Source of the DNA: Neelides folsomi
Taxonomy: Eukaryota > Arthropoda > Collembola > Neelipleona > Neelidae
Direction: 5' to 3'
Length of the DNA stretch: 23,745 nt
Assembly (NCBI GenBank): GCA_034687125.1
Contig: JAQGBZ010000640.1
Coordinates: forward strand, 1 to 23,745
The notes under the pieces were generated by a model. The model did not search any database. It worked only from the letters and a program-made list of their open reading frames with translations, and was not told the origin of the DNA. Below are positions 1-9,679 of this stretch, piece by piece (within the stretch, counting starts at the first letter, position 1; the number at the start of each line of letters is the position of its first letter). Position numbers and translations under genes: made by a program.

Positions 1-448
1 CGTATCTCTTTTAATCTTTAACCAATTTTTCTAACATTTGGCAATGGTAATGCTTATATATTATATAATATATTCAGAAATAACTGACCTGAATTTCTGC
101 AAACGCTTCGACTATTCCAGCCTGATTTCATCAAGTGTTGATGGATTCTTAGCGTAAACCTTGCTTTTGACAAAACCCCATAAAAAGAAGTCCAAGAGAG
201 TGAGATCTTAAGAGCGTGGATGACATGGAAAAGCGCCTCGTCGGGCCCCGTCCTATCCATCGCGTTACAAACTTCGTGCTTTCTCAAAGTAGCTGTCGTT
301 TATTCATGCTTTGACCAAATCAGTTTTTAGTTTGCTTCATTGTAGATGGATATATTTAACATAAATCGCCGATGTTTAAAGATTATTATCTTTAACCACA
401 TTAAAATGGTTGCCCATTAAAAAAAAGATACTTATGGCCCTCCCTGTA
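1..448 (-). mobile_element. Broken Tc1/mariner-type transposon, internally deleted and cut by the window edge
   Basis: On the minus strand, about 81-260 encodes a decayed C-terminal piece of a DDE transposase. PRS, a stop in place of the usual proline, then DLTLLDFFLWGFVKSKVY can be read. This is the (P)DL-PLDFFLWG motif that follows the second catalytic Asp region in many arthropod Tc1/mariner-like transposases. Just upstream (about 240-262) a WIGRGP-like piece reads in another frame, so there are frameshifts as well as stops. The N-terminal two thirds are missing. The right end (about 422-448) reads, on the minus strand, TACAGGGAGGGCCATAAGT and then a T-rich run. It matches the terminal repeat of the hairpin element at 22051-22130. 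At bases 2-14 a GTATCTCTTTTAA stretch resembles the inner part of the opposite terminal repeat, so the element probably starts just outside the window. It cannot make a working transposase. Confidence 0.75.
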
Positions 449-1133
449 GAATACATACCTATAATATTAACATATGTGCATCTAGGTAATATATGGCATA
501 TGTGCAGAATGTGCACTCGTGCACCTATAAAATAAATACATACTTTATAATGAATATCGTAACGGATTTATAAACATTATAATACTATATACATTTAAAT
601 ATTATCTATTTTCATTTATGTTAAATTTTAAATTTTAAAATCAATTTTATCTTTCTTTGGTGATTTTTACAAATTTAGAATTTATACAATTTTAATATTT
701 AATGTACACAATTATAAAATTTCTATATTGTAAGGTTGAACAATATTAGAATAATTTATAACTTATATATTATACCATAGATTATAGATATTGTACTGGG
801 TGTGTCAAAAGTTCATTTCTTTTTTAAATAGACAAATACAATCACATAAAAAAGAAAGCAACTTTTGTGGATTCTGTACAATTTAATGTATGATAAATAA
901 TAGTGATATTTTTAAATTGGTAAATATCCTGTACTTGTACTGTACTGTAACTATGTAAGATTAGACTTGTGTTATTTTGTCGATGGCGATTGGCCATCAA
1001 TGTAAAAGTAAATTTGTTTAACAATCAAACAAGAAGTGTTAATTAATTGGCAACCTGACAGTTTTAAGTCTTTTAAGTAATTTAGCATACAAATGATGTA
1101 ATCGATTTCTAATTAAAACATTATTGTTTGCAG
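449..1133. other. Non-coding AT-rich stretch, probably intron of the gene ending at 1890
   Basis: Apart from the hairpin element at 794-878 I see no coding sequence, RNA gene or strong repeat. The exon starting at 1134 is preceded by a good acceptor (TGTTTGCAG) and begins in phase 1. An upstream exon must therefore exist, and this stretch together with the transposon is most simply intron sequence. Confidence 0.4.
794..878. mobile_element. Diverged hairpin mini-transposon (MITE-like), same family as 22051-22130
   Basis: The segment starts and ends with TA. Its inner arms are near-perfect inverted repeats: AAAAGTTCATTTCTTTTTTA on the left and, inverted, AAAAGTTGCTTTCTTTTTTA on the right (2 mismatches in 20). 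The core AAAAAAGAAAGCAACTT is also present in the element at 22051-22130. The outermost ~12 bases no longer pair, which suggests age. There is no coding capacity. Borders are inferred from the pairing and the flanking TA. Confidence 0.6.
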
Positions 1134-1890
1134 GCAGTTATGGAGAGAGCGAAGAGAGTTTTGTTAATTCAAAGGAGAGAGATTTGAAAGACCCTTTTAA
1201 CAATGCTTTGAACGGAAAAAATAAAGGGAAAACTTATGTTGACTCAAAATCAATTGATGATCTTAAAAGAAATAAGATATCAAGCAAAAGTTCAGAATCT
1301 TCAGGTAAATAAAAATTTTGGTTACAAATATATATTTTATGTTTATATTTTAACATTCATAATGTCACTATTACAACTATTTATACAATGGGTTTATTTT
1401 CTAGTGTTATTTTTTAAACTAAATATTTTGAAAATAACATTACATAGAAAACACGTTGTATAAACAAGCATATTTATTCTATTTATATAACTTTAAATAT
1501 TTAATAAAGATATTAAAAATATTGAAAATATTAGTAAATGCATAAATTCTAGTGTAAATTGTAATATTAAAATTTTTTTTAATAGATCAAGAAATCGTTC
1601 CTCCAGATTTCAATAAATTACTCGACGTCGGGCGAAGTTTATTTGAAATGATGGGAAGTTCAAAAATCAGTTGGACCAATTTGTTTTTTAATCCTTCTTC
1701 CTTCACTTCCCGATCTTCTGGATCTACCGGAAGGGCGGGAGTCATCGATTGGCTTGCAAGACTCATTGGCGTCCAAGGGAAAACTTTGGGAGAATTCCTT
1801 CGTGAATATCAAGTTCATGTTCTGTACGATCTCGTCTTTGTTTTCTTCAAATGGATTTTCTTTTTATACGCAGGGCTTCTCATTCCTTGA
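1134..1890 (+). CDS. 3' part of an unrecognised gene (two exons, 5' end not found)
   Basis: There are two exons: 1134-1304 and 1586-1890 (stop TGA 1888-1890). The acceptor TTTGCAG before 1134, the donor TCAG|GTAAAT at 1304/1305 and the acceptor TTTTTTAATAG before 1586 fit. Both junctions are phase 1 and join to GAT (Asp). No start codon lies in the first exon, so the 5' end is upstream, perhaps outside the window. The visible 158 residues begin with a polar Ser/Lys/Asn/Asp-rich stretch (about 57 residues), then a more ordered part with PPDFNKLLDVGRSLFEMMG and a Ser/Gly loop. They end in a strongly hydrophobic tail (LVFVFFKWIFFLYAGLLIP) that could be a membrane segment. I do not recognise the family. 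The two exons keep one frame across a clean phase-1 intron, which supports a real gene. A possible AATAAA lies at 2374-2379. Confidence 0.6.
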
Positions 1891-2799
1891 ATCTTTAAAG
1901 CGCTTTTATCAAACCCTGACATTGACATTTTAAATTAAATGGACATTAACATATTGTAATGCGTAGTACAAAAGAATTAAGATTGAATTGTTATAATTGT
2001 TATTCAATTTTTAAACTTGTTTTGTTTGTTAATTGTTATTTGTCATTGTAATATTTCTTCATGAAATTCTTTATTTTATATTTTTCATATTTGTCAATAT
2101 TTAAAATTTGTTGTGATAGATTTACCTGTGAATTAGGATTAATTTTTTGCTTATCTGTTAAGTTGTTATAATATGAATGTGAATATAAGAATTCTTGAAT
2201 GTTAATGGGAGATGAATGACCATATAACGATTCTAGAGAATTTTTTGGTTAAATACTCCCCAGATAAACATTTTTAAAAATTCAAAATGAATCGTTTGTT
2301 TTAAAATTTAAATAATTTCTATAAATGAAATGTATTTGATGAATTGTTTTTTCAATGTTCATTTACCTTAAGAAATAAAAAGAAAGTTGTTGATTATTTC
2401 TAATAATGATTTTATTTCTTTCGTTGCCTAATATAAATATTTTTATTCAGTGTCAATTACTATACTGATTACTTATTAGTATAGAATAGGCATTTCTCTA
2501 TAATTAATATTATATGATTTAAAATTATATTTGTTTATACTGTATTCTACCTATACATAGGTAATTTCGATCCGAATTAATCAACATATTGTTGAAAGCT
2601 AATGAGGGGCGAGATGTTAACTGGCTCCTAAATACAATACATATTTATTTACAAAGTACATGACGCACATTGACACAAGCATAGAATGTTCCGTTGTAAC
2701 CGAAAATGGGGTTTCCCCAATTCAGTGGTTCATTTACGTCATTAGAAATGTGTACAAGTAGTAAGCAAATAAATTCTTAAATATCGTAAATTCAATGTT

Positions 2800-2815
2800 A
2801 GGGCACATGTGCCCT
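2800..2815. repeat. Perfect 16-bp palindrome
   Basis: AGGGCACATGTGCCCT equals its own reverse complement and stands out in very AT-rich surroundings. It contains the E-box CACATGTG. It could bind a dimeric factor or be a chance palindrome. It lies between two convergent genes, where a promoter is not expected. Confidence 0.6.
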
Positions 2816-2844
2816 TTTTAGCATCCAAGATCGACACCCTGACC

Positions 2845-2885
2845 GGTCGGGTCTCTTGTTGGTCGGGTAGTTTAAATGGTCAGGT
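2845..2885 (+). repeat. Three spaced direct repeats GGTCGGGT / GGTCGGGT / GGTCAGGT
   Basis: The 8-mers are at 2845-2852, 2861-2868 and 2878-2885, so their starts are 16 and 17 bases apart. The third differs at one base. The G-rich units contrast with the AT-rich flanks, and the palindrome at 2800-2815 is close by. No element ends were found around them and the function is unknown. Confidence 0.5.
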
Positions 2886-3316
2886 AACTTGTATTTGCAG
2901 TATAAATATGTATAATTCGTTTATTTAGGATCAAGTTTAATCAATTACAAAAGAGTTTTCTCATAGATAAACATCATCATCTATTAAGAATAAAAAATAA
3001 CTTGTCTAAATAATAGTGACAAAACACAAAAAATCTTGTTTAAAAATAACAAAAGAATAAAGGAAATAATTTATTTAGGTAAAGATTTTTATAAAGTTAG
3101 TGAATAATTAATTAATTAATTTAATTTTCTTAATTTAGTATTATAGTTAATTCAGTGTAATAGGTACCTTGTCAAATACAATCATGAATTATTAATTATA
3201 TGAATTATAAGTTGATCATGATGTAATTATAAACTACTTGATTAATTGTAAGATATAAAAATTGATAAAAAATATTATAAGATGATAAAATAAATATTTT
3301 GCTTTCTTATAAACAA

Positions 3317-3322
3317 TTTATT
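3317..3322 (-). promoter_or_regulatory. Polyadenylation signal of the GBP/HSP70-like gene
   Basis: On the minus strand AATAAA begins two bases after the TAA stop at 3325-3327. The 3' UTR would be very short. No other AATAAA is as close to the stop. Confidence 0.45.
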
Positions 3323-3324
3323 AT

Positions 3325-6300
3325 TTATAATAATCGTAATGGATTTGGCTTCGTAAATTTGCCCATGGCTTCAAACGCAGGATGATTCCATTCAATTTCG
3401 AATTGATTCTCATTTTCAAGCAAACCTTCGTCTTCCACAGATGATTGGAATTTTTCAAATGAGCCATTTACAGACATCTGAAAAACTATTCTAATAAAGA
3501 AACGCCGTTCATTTTGATTAACGCCACGTAGAACTCCAATAGGCAAGTGAAAGTTTTCATTCGTCTCATAAATTGGAATTTCAATCGTTTTCCCTCGTTT
3601 GGTGTAACTTTTAAATTCGAGAGCTTTTCCGCCATTGAAACAGCAAGTTGGTCGGATGATTGAAGAAAATCGTGAAGGTTGAAGTTGGAAATTAAAAGGG
3701 CTTTTATCTTTGATCATTTTCAAATCAGTGGAATTGGAAAAAGGAATTTGGCAAAAAGTAAAATCTTCAATTTCCAAAGTTGTGATCACGTGATGAAATT
3801 GGTCAATTCCCAAGAAATATAAAAGCCATTCGCAGAGTCGGTGGAAAATTTGAATTGATTCTTCTTTTGAAACTGATTTAATGCAAGTGTGGGATTTCTG
3901 AATTGAATAGTTTGGTTTCATTAAACAATTAAAAATCGGATTAGCGACTTGTTTCATTTCAACACATTTTTCAATTTCTGTGAATTGAAAGTCAAAAACG
4001 GCAACTTCGATCAAATTCTCTTCAATTCGCCCAATTAAAACATTTTGGCAATTTTTCAATATTGGCAAGTAGGAAGAAGCAATGGCGCCAAGCGAACTCG
4101 CCACAAACAATTCTTTAAATCCAGCCATCTTTGCAGATTTGATCAAAAACTCCCGCTCAAGAATTGTGAAGAAACTTGGCAAAAGAAGAGAAAGTTTCTT
4201 GAGTCGTTTCTTTAAAATCATTTCACTCATTGTTCTGATTTTAGCAAAAATCATAATTTGAATTTCCATCGGGGAAAATTCATTGTCATTGAATTGAATT
4301 TTTTTAATTTCTTCTCCGGGCGGGACATTTGAAATGTTGTTGAAGAGAGAAATTCCAGAAATGACTTTTGATTTTTGAATTTCCTTCAAAGCGTTCGATC
4401 CAATGACCACATGGTTTTCGCTATCAATTGTAAAAACGTTTAAGAAACGATTCAGCTCTTCGCTTTCTAAAATTTTAAATTCGAAGTTTTTGCAAAAAAC
4501 TTTTATAATTGCAGGTGAAAAGTCAATGATGAGTTCTCCATCAAAATAATCCAATTTTGATTCTTCATTCTCCCACTTTTTTGAAAGTGCCGCGAAACTC
4601 CGAATATTTTCATTTAAAATATTCAACGCTTGTCGCTTCAGTTCATTTCTTGCAGCGAATTGGTCCAAATCAGAAAATTTCATTTTTAACGAGTTGAATT
4701 TTTGGTTTAAATTTGAAATCGCACTTTTGAGAAACGAGACGTGCATTGAATGAAATTCTCTTTCAGTTGGAATGAATTCAATTGATTTATCATTTTCCAC
4801 TTGTTGCAAAAATGAAAATTTTTCTTTATAAATTGAAATCTCCCTTTCAATAAATGAGCGAAGAATCGTTGAATTATTTTCGTTCCGGCTGAAAAATTTC
4901 TCCAGTTCCTTGTTAAATTCCTTTCGCATTTTCTTCAAATCTGAATCCCAAATTCCTTTCCCGATTTCTTCGCGTTTCCTCCCATAAATTTCCTCAATCG
5001 TGTTTTGAATGGATTCGAGAGTTGTATTAATAATTAAATTGTGAACTTTTGTTAAATTCTTCTCAGTTGTAATTTGGTTATCAAAAAACCCAATTTTATC
5101 CATTCCCTTCAAATAACCTTGAACAAGAATTTTTTCTTTAGAGTTCAGAAATGACGAAAAAATGTTCTTCGATTCCTCAACAAACAACGCCTCGTTTTTC
5201 TTTTTGAAAGATTCAACAACGGCAATTTTCAAACGAGAATAAAATTCATTCTCGGAACTTTCTGGTGGAAATATTCTGCAAAATTCTTCATTTAACAGGT
5301 GTTCAACAAAATGAAATTTTTTGTAGGTCCGTGCACACATTTTGGATTTATGAACAACTTTGGAAAATTTTATTAAATTGCTCTCAAAATTATCCTTTTC
5401 GTTTTTGACCTCTGTCAGCATTTGTTGGAATTTGTCTTTAAAAAGATAAAATTCAAGTTGGTGAGTTGATCGAATCAAATTTATACTTTTGAAAAATTCC
5501 GCTTCGTTTCCAATTCCTTCTTCAAGACACTTTTTAGTCAAAAACGTGATTCCGAATCCTTTTGTTTTTATAAAATCGAGAACACATTTCTCATAGGAGA
5601 TTTTCCTTTCACGAAAAGCCAATTCAAATTTTTTTTCCATTTCAAAATAATTTGCCCTTTTCGCATCATTCGCAGATTGAAAATTTGAAAAGAGCTTGGA
5701 AACCGTTTGGTCAAATTCAGTTTTTAAATTCTCTCTTTTGGCAACTTTGGAATAAAACGGCCAATTTGAAACGTCCGCCAAATACACGTGTTTGATTTCC
5801 TCAATTTTCTCTTCACTAAAATGCGGCATGAAATTAAAATGTTGGGTCATTCCGTCTTCGAATAACGATTTGCATTCGATTAAAAAATCCTCAAATTTAG
5901 CTTTTAATTTTTCCTTCTTCATGTCAACAATTGGGAATTTCTTATTGAACATTTTTTCAAATTCGGGAAATTCGATCGTTTTCCCTTTTTCCTCTTCTTG
6001 CTTTTTCATGTCCACAACGAAAGAGTTAAAATCCTTGAGGAGTTTCAAATTAAGAAATCTGAATTTAAATTTTAATTCTATCCAATCCAAATTCTCTTCG
6101 CTTTCTTCATCATCGTCACTTATATATTCCCATCCAAATGGATCCAATTCATCATCTGAATCATCGTATTCACTCTCATGGCCATCTTCTCCACTTCCAT
6201 CTTCATCTGAATAATCCGAGTCAGAATCAGAATAATCCGAGTCAGAATCAGAATCCCAACCATAAAAGAAATTTCCAACGGGAGCAACAAATCTTAATTT

Positions 6301-7999
6301 CAGTTTCAATAGCAGAGCGGGGTTGGACAAATTTTTAAAAATGTTGTTTTTGATTGAGTCGTATTTTACATATTGGAATACTTCCTTTTTGAATTCTTTT
6401 TTAAATTCATTCAATTCCTTCTCAGCGTTGATTTGATCGAATTTAAAAAATTCTTTATTTCTTTCAAGAAAGAAAAATTCAATTTCGTTCAAATTCCACA
6501 AACTGTGATTTTCCATTTCTTTATCTTCATTTTTAACATTTTCATCCCTTTTATCATCTTCACTGCAATGAGATGATTTGATTTCATTGTAAGCCGTGTT
6601 TTTGAATTTGTACAATTTTTGAAAGGTGGAAAGATTAAACTCGCTCGGAGTAACTGATGAACTGTCACGTTTAAATGATTCGACCAATCCTTCAATATTT
6701 TCACGATATTGGTCCACAATAGAATTCAATTTGGATATTTTCTTAATTTTAATTTTCTCCTCGTCATCCAATGGTAAATTTCCCATTTTAATAATACTTA
6801 TGTCCAGATTATTCTTGGGGCACAGAGCTTCGTCAATTCGATTTGACAACAAACAATGACTGAGAATCTTCGGGGTAAGTGGGATAACTTGGAATTTCAA
6901 TTCGTTTAATTGGACTTTTTTAATGATGATTTTAATGCATTTGTCATTAAGCCCCAAATCATCTTGGTTTTCCAATACCGGTGGTGGTCCGACGATTGTG
7001 ATCGAGTTGAAGATTATTGAAAGAGTTGAGAGTTTTTCAATCGATTTCTGTCTATTTTCAACATTTCCGTTTTCTCCATGGGATGAACTGTTGAGCCAAT
7101 CGGAATTTAAAAGTCTTTCGGTCAAATCGGGTTTATAAGGCGATGGGAAATCGGCGGACAATTTTTCGAAATACACTGAACAACTTGCAGTGCTGAAATT
7201 GCTAAAATATTTCTTGACTAGATTTCCATAAGATTCTTCAATTTCAATCAATTCACCCTGGAAATTAAATTTTACAGTTAAATATTTAAATCTCATCAAA
7301 CATTGTATATATAATTGATGTCTAATTAATTTAAAAATTTAAAAGTCCAAATAAATTAAATTAAAAAATTGAAAATGTATAAATATAATAAATTAATAAA
7401 TATTTAAAATTTTACCTCTTTGAAGAAATTGTGTGTAAAGATGACGTGGGATGAAGCATAAATAACAAATTCTGTTAAAGTGTTATAAATTTTGCAATGC
7501 TGATCTTCGGAGGTAAATTCTTCCCCGCAGAGTTCAAGGAACAAGAAATCGAAGAATTGGCCATTGTGAATTTTAATTCCTGGGACGTTGCTTGGAAACG
7601 ATTGGGAGATTGAGAGACCTTTGAGATTATATTCATTGAGAAACTGAACATCTTTTGCCTTAAGATCCTTTGCGAGAATTCCAAAAATGCTTTTAATGAT
7701 GTGGATGTTTTGAATCCTGTTTGACCCGATAACTCCGATGATTCTCAACTGATTGGATTCCCTCACAACTTCCAGTGAATCTCTGTCCGGTGTTAAACTT
7801 CCGGGTTTTCCTTCAAATAGAAGTTTCCGCATCACAATGTTACAAGTCTTTGTTCTACAAGATTGAAAATTTGGTGTTAAAATAAATATATTTATATTTT
7901 AAATGCAAATGCCTTTTCGTTACATATTTTACAGATCTGGTTTGTATAGATTACATAGCCTAAATTAATTTTATAAGTGGCAACTTACTTTTTAGACAT
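3325..7999 (-). CDS. Large protein fusing a degenerate GBP-like G domain, helical middle and degenerate HSP70-like domain
   Basis: Coding exons are 7989-7999 (11 nt, ATGTCTAAAAA|GTAAGT), 7416-7854 and 3325-7257. The phases agree (2, then 0), giving 1460 residues. Residues about 15-155 line up with the start of guanylate-binding-protein/atlastin G domains: an LFEGKPGSLTPDRDSLEVV strand-helix, then IIGVIGSNRIQNIHIIKSIFG where the family has the P-loop GLYRTGKSYLMNKL. The Arg is kept but Gly-Lys-Ser is gone. The usual T-x-GI is VPGI (about 94-97) and DTEG is ELCG (about 111-114). Residues about 230-1050 are charged and probably helical, with an acidic Asp/Ser tract near 480-530. From about 1056 the chain follows HSP70: IIDFSPAIIKV (normally GIDLGTT), LLPSFFTILEREFLIKSAKMAG (normally VPAYFNDSQRQATKDAG) and a changed phosphate-2 loop. 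It ends with a substrate-binding-like strand pair containing FFIRIVFQMSVNGSFE (normally IEVTFDIDANGIL). Both nucleotide sites look inactive. A scaffold or immune role is only a guess. Confidence 0.75.
6210..6251 (-). repeat. Exact 21-bp tandem duplication inside the acidic tract
   Basis: The 21 bases at 6210-6230 are repeated exactly at 6231-6251. On the coding (minus) strand each copy encodes seven residues of the Asp-Ser-Asp-Ser-Asp-Tyr-Ser type, so the acidic tract of the GBP/HSP70-like protein contains the duplicated block DSDSDYSDSDSDYSD. An exact in-frame copy suggests recent slippage and possible length variation between individuals. Confidence 0.85.
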
Positions 8000-8003
8000 G
8001 ATT

Positions 8004-8205
8004 TTATAATATTGGAATTTCAGAACTTTTCATAACGAATCTCCGACAGACTTGATTTATTTTCTCCACGTTGAGTTTTACTAAAATATTTAAATAACTT
8101 CAATTAGATAACTTCACGCAATGAAATGTATAATAGGTGAAATAATGACTTTCACCAAATTCTCAATGATAAAAACAATTACTTTAAATTTAAAACGTTT
8201 CTTAC
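8004..8205 (-). promoter_or_regulatory. Probable 5' UTR intron and short upstream ORF of the GBP/HSP70-like gene
   Basis: On the minus strand a good donor ATCAG|GTAAGAA lies at 8204-8206 and a good acceptor AAATATTTTAG ends at 8081. They define an intron 8081-8205 that would put a leader exon (8000-8080) directly before the ATG at 7999. That leader contains a ten-codon ORF (ATG 8031-8033 to TAA 8004-8006), whose stop lies four bases before the main ATG. If transcribed this way, the uORF would lower or gate translation of the main protein. This rests on consensus sites only. Confidence 0.4.
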
Positions 8206-9679
8206 CTGATGTATTTGGACCGGATTTTATAATTTTTGAGATTTGAATGCAACTTTGAAAAAGTTCACGACGAGCTTTGTTCAAAATAAATGTGCAAACT
8301 ACTGACCTCAGACCTTTTCACCATTTTTATGCTGGCAAACGAAATTAACAACAGCCGACCTTTTGACGTTTAAATCTTTTCCATTCTTTGCTCTCGCTGT
8401 CTGCTACTGTGTGTGTTTGGAGATAAAATTACATGAAGAAACGCGACTGGATTTGAATTATAGCGTGAGATACGTTTTATGCAGGGCCTTGCGTGTTATA
8501 AAAAAGGTCGTTTTATTATTTTATGCTATATGAGCTATATCTACCATATATGCTTAAAATATCAACCATATTACACATATTTAATACATACTATTTACTA
8601 CTGTATGTATACTTATTTACATATTGTTGTAAGTTCTTAAATATAAAATTAGGTTCAGTGGGTTATTTTATACTCTCAAATACCATTATATTTATAAATA
8701 AGTATGACACATAATACCTGGTAATATGAACATATGTAATATTTGACCCAAGCCAAGGCGTTTACATACTTACATTTAGGATTATTTCATATACATATAT
8801 ATTATTATGCCTGAGTGTTATCAGTCTTTCTGATCATAAACATTTATTGTTATTTGTACTGTAAATGTATCTGTAATAAAACCAATCTTATTTTTTCGAT
8901 TGTTAAAACAATACGACGATTTCTTACAACTAATAAACTACTTACATTTAATATATCTATATATACTGTATATAGTATTTGACTGAATTTATACGTATAA
9001 ATATTTTTAAGCTGTCCCTTTCACAAATGTCAAATGACTCAAATGTAACATCATGTCAATAAAGATTTCTCATTCACTTGAAGATTAAAAATGTTTTATG
9101 AATTTTAGGTGAAATGTATATATTTAAAATATTAATATTTAACATGAATCGGTTAATGTGAATGCCAAATGTTGATGAATCAATTCCCCAAAATGGAAAA
9201 ATAAATCATTTTAAATATAAAATATGGAATTACAAAAAATATTTATTGGATAATAGATGAAAAAGGGAAATGAAAACAACAATGTTCAACTTTTAAACAA
9301 GACCGCAAGCTGTTTAAATATGTTAGAGACCAATATACAAAATTAAAAGTAACATTTACAATACACACAAATATAATATTTAACTGTAACCCTAATCTTA
9401 TTTTTTTAAATCATTAACCATTATGTCTAAACGTTCGATATTTAAATTTAAAATGGCCAATTCCAACAACATAACAATATGTAGTGTATAGATAATGAAG
9501 ATCTTATACGCAATTTATAAAGAATATTTTCAAGTAATAGTTGACAAACAAGAAATAAGTCTCAGTCGTTAAATAATGCAATCAAAGTAAGAAAATAATA
9601 ATAAAATTGTAATTAGCTAATTATAAAAAACTAGAATCAAAATTTTCTAATTAAGTTTTCAATGGCCAAGAGGAATAAA
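8206..9679. other. Intergenic: promoter side of the GBP/HSP70-like gene and 3' flank of the chitin deacetylase gene
   Basis: The part nearest 8206-8500 has more GC and should hold the upstream exon and promoter of the minus-strand gene ending at 3325. The rest is AT-rich. A minus-strand AATAAA at 9242-9247 is a candidate polyadenylation signal for the chitin deacetylase gene (about 430 bases after its stop). Only short chance reading frames occur, and I see no RNA gene or mobile element. Confidence 0.45.

Larger units (their letters stand above)
1891..3316. other. Intergenic: 3' flanks of two convergent genes
   Basis: This holds the 3' flank of the gene ending at 1890 (candidate AATAAA at 2374-2379, with an earlier ATTAAA near 1936) and AT-rich sequence up to the end of the minus-strand gene at 3325. 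The only islands of higher GC are a small TGGGGTTTCCCCA hairpin near 2707-2720, the palindrome at 2800-2815 and the short repeats at 2845-2885. I see no coding sequence or RNA gene. Confidence 0.5.

Noticed and set aside
842..1024. Minus-strand 60-codon frame
   Set aside because: It runs through the hairpin element at 794-878 and AT-rich DNA and shows no protein similarity.
5792..6338. Plus-strand reading frames of 140 and 66 codons
   Set aside because: They lie opposite the acidic and helical part of the GBP/HSP70-like exon. Their Ser/His/Asn-rich sequence is the antisense of Asp/Glu/Ser codons.
8523..8714. Plus-strand 63-codon frame rich in Leu, Tyr and Ile, preceded by a TATAAAAAAG box
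   Set aside because: The composition is what AT-rich DNA gives by chance; no splice partners or recognisable motif.
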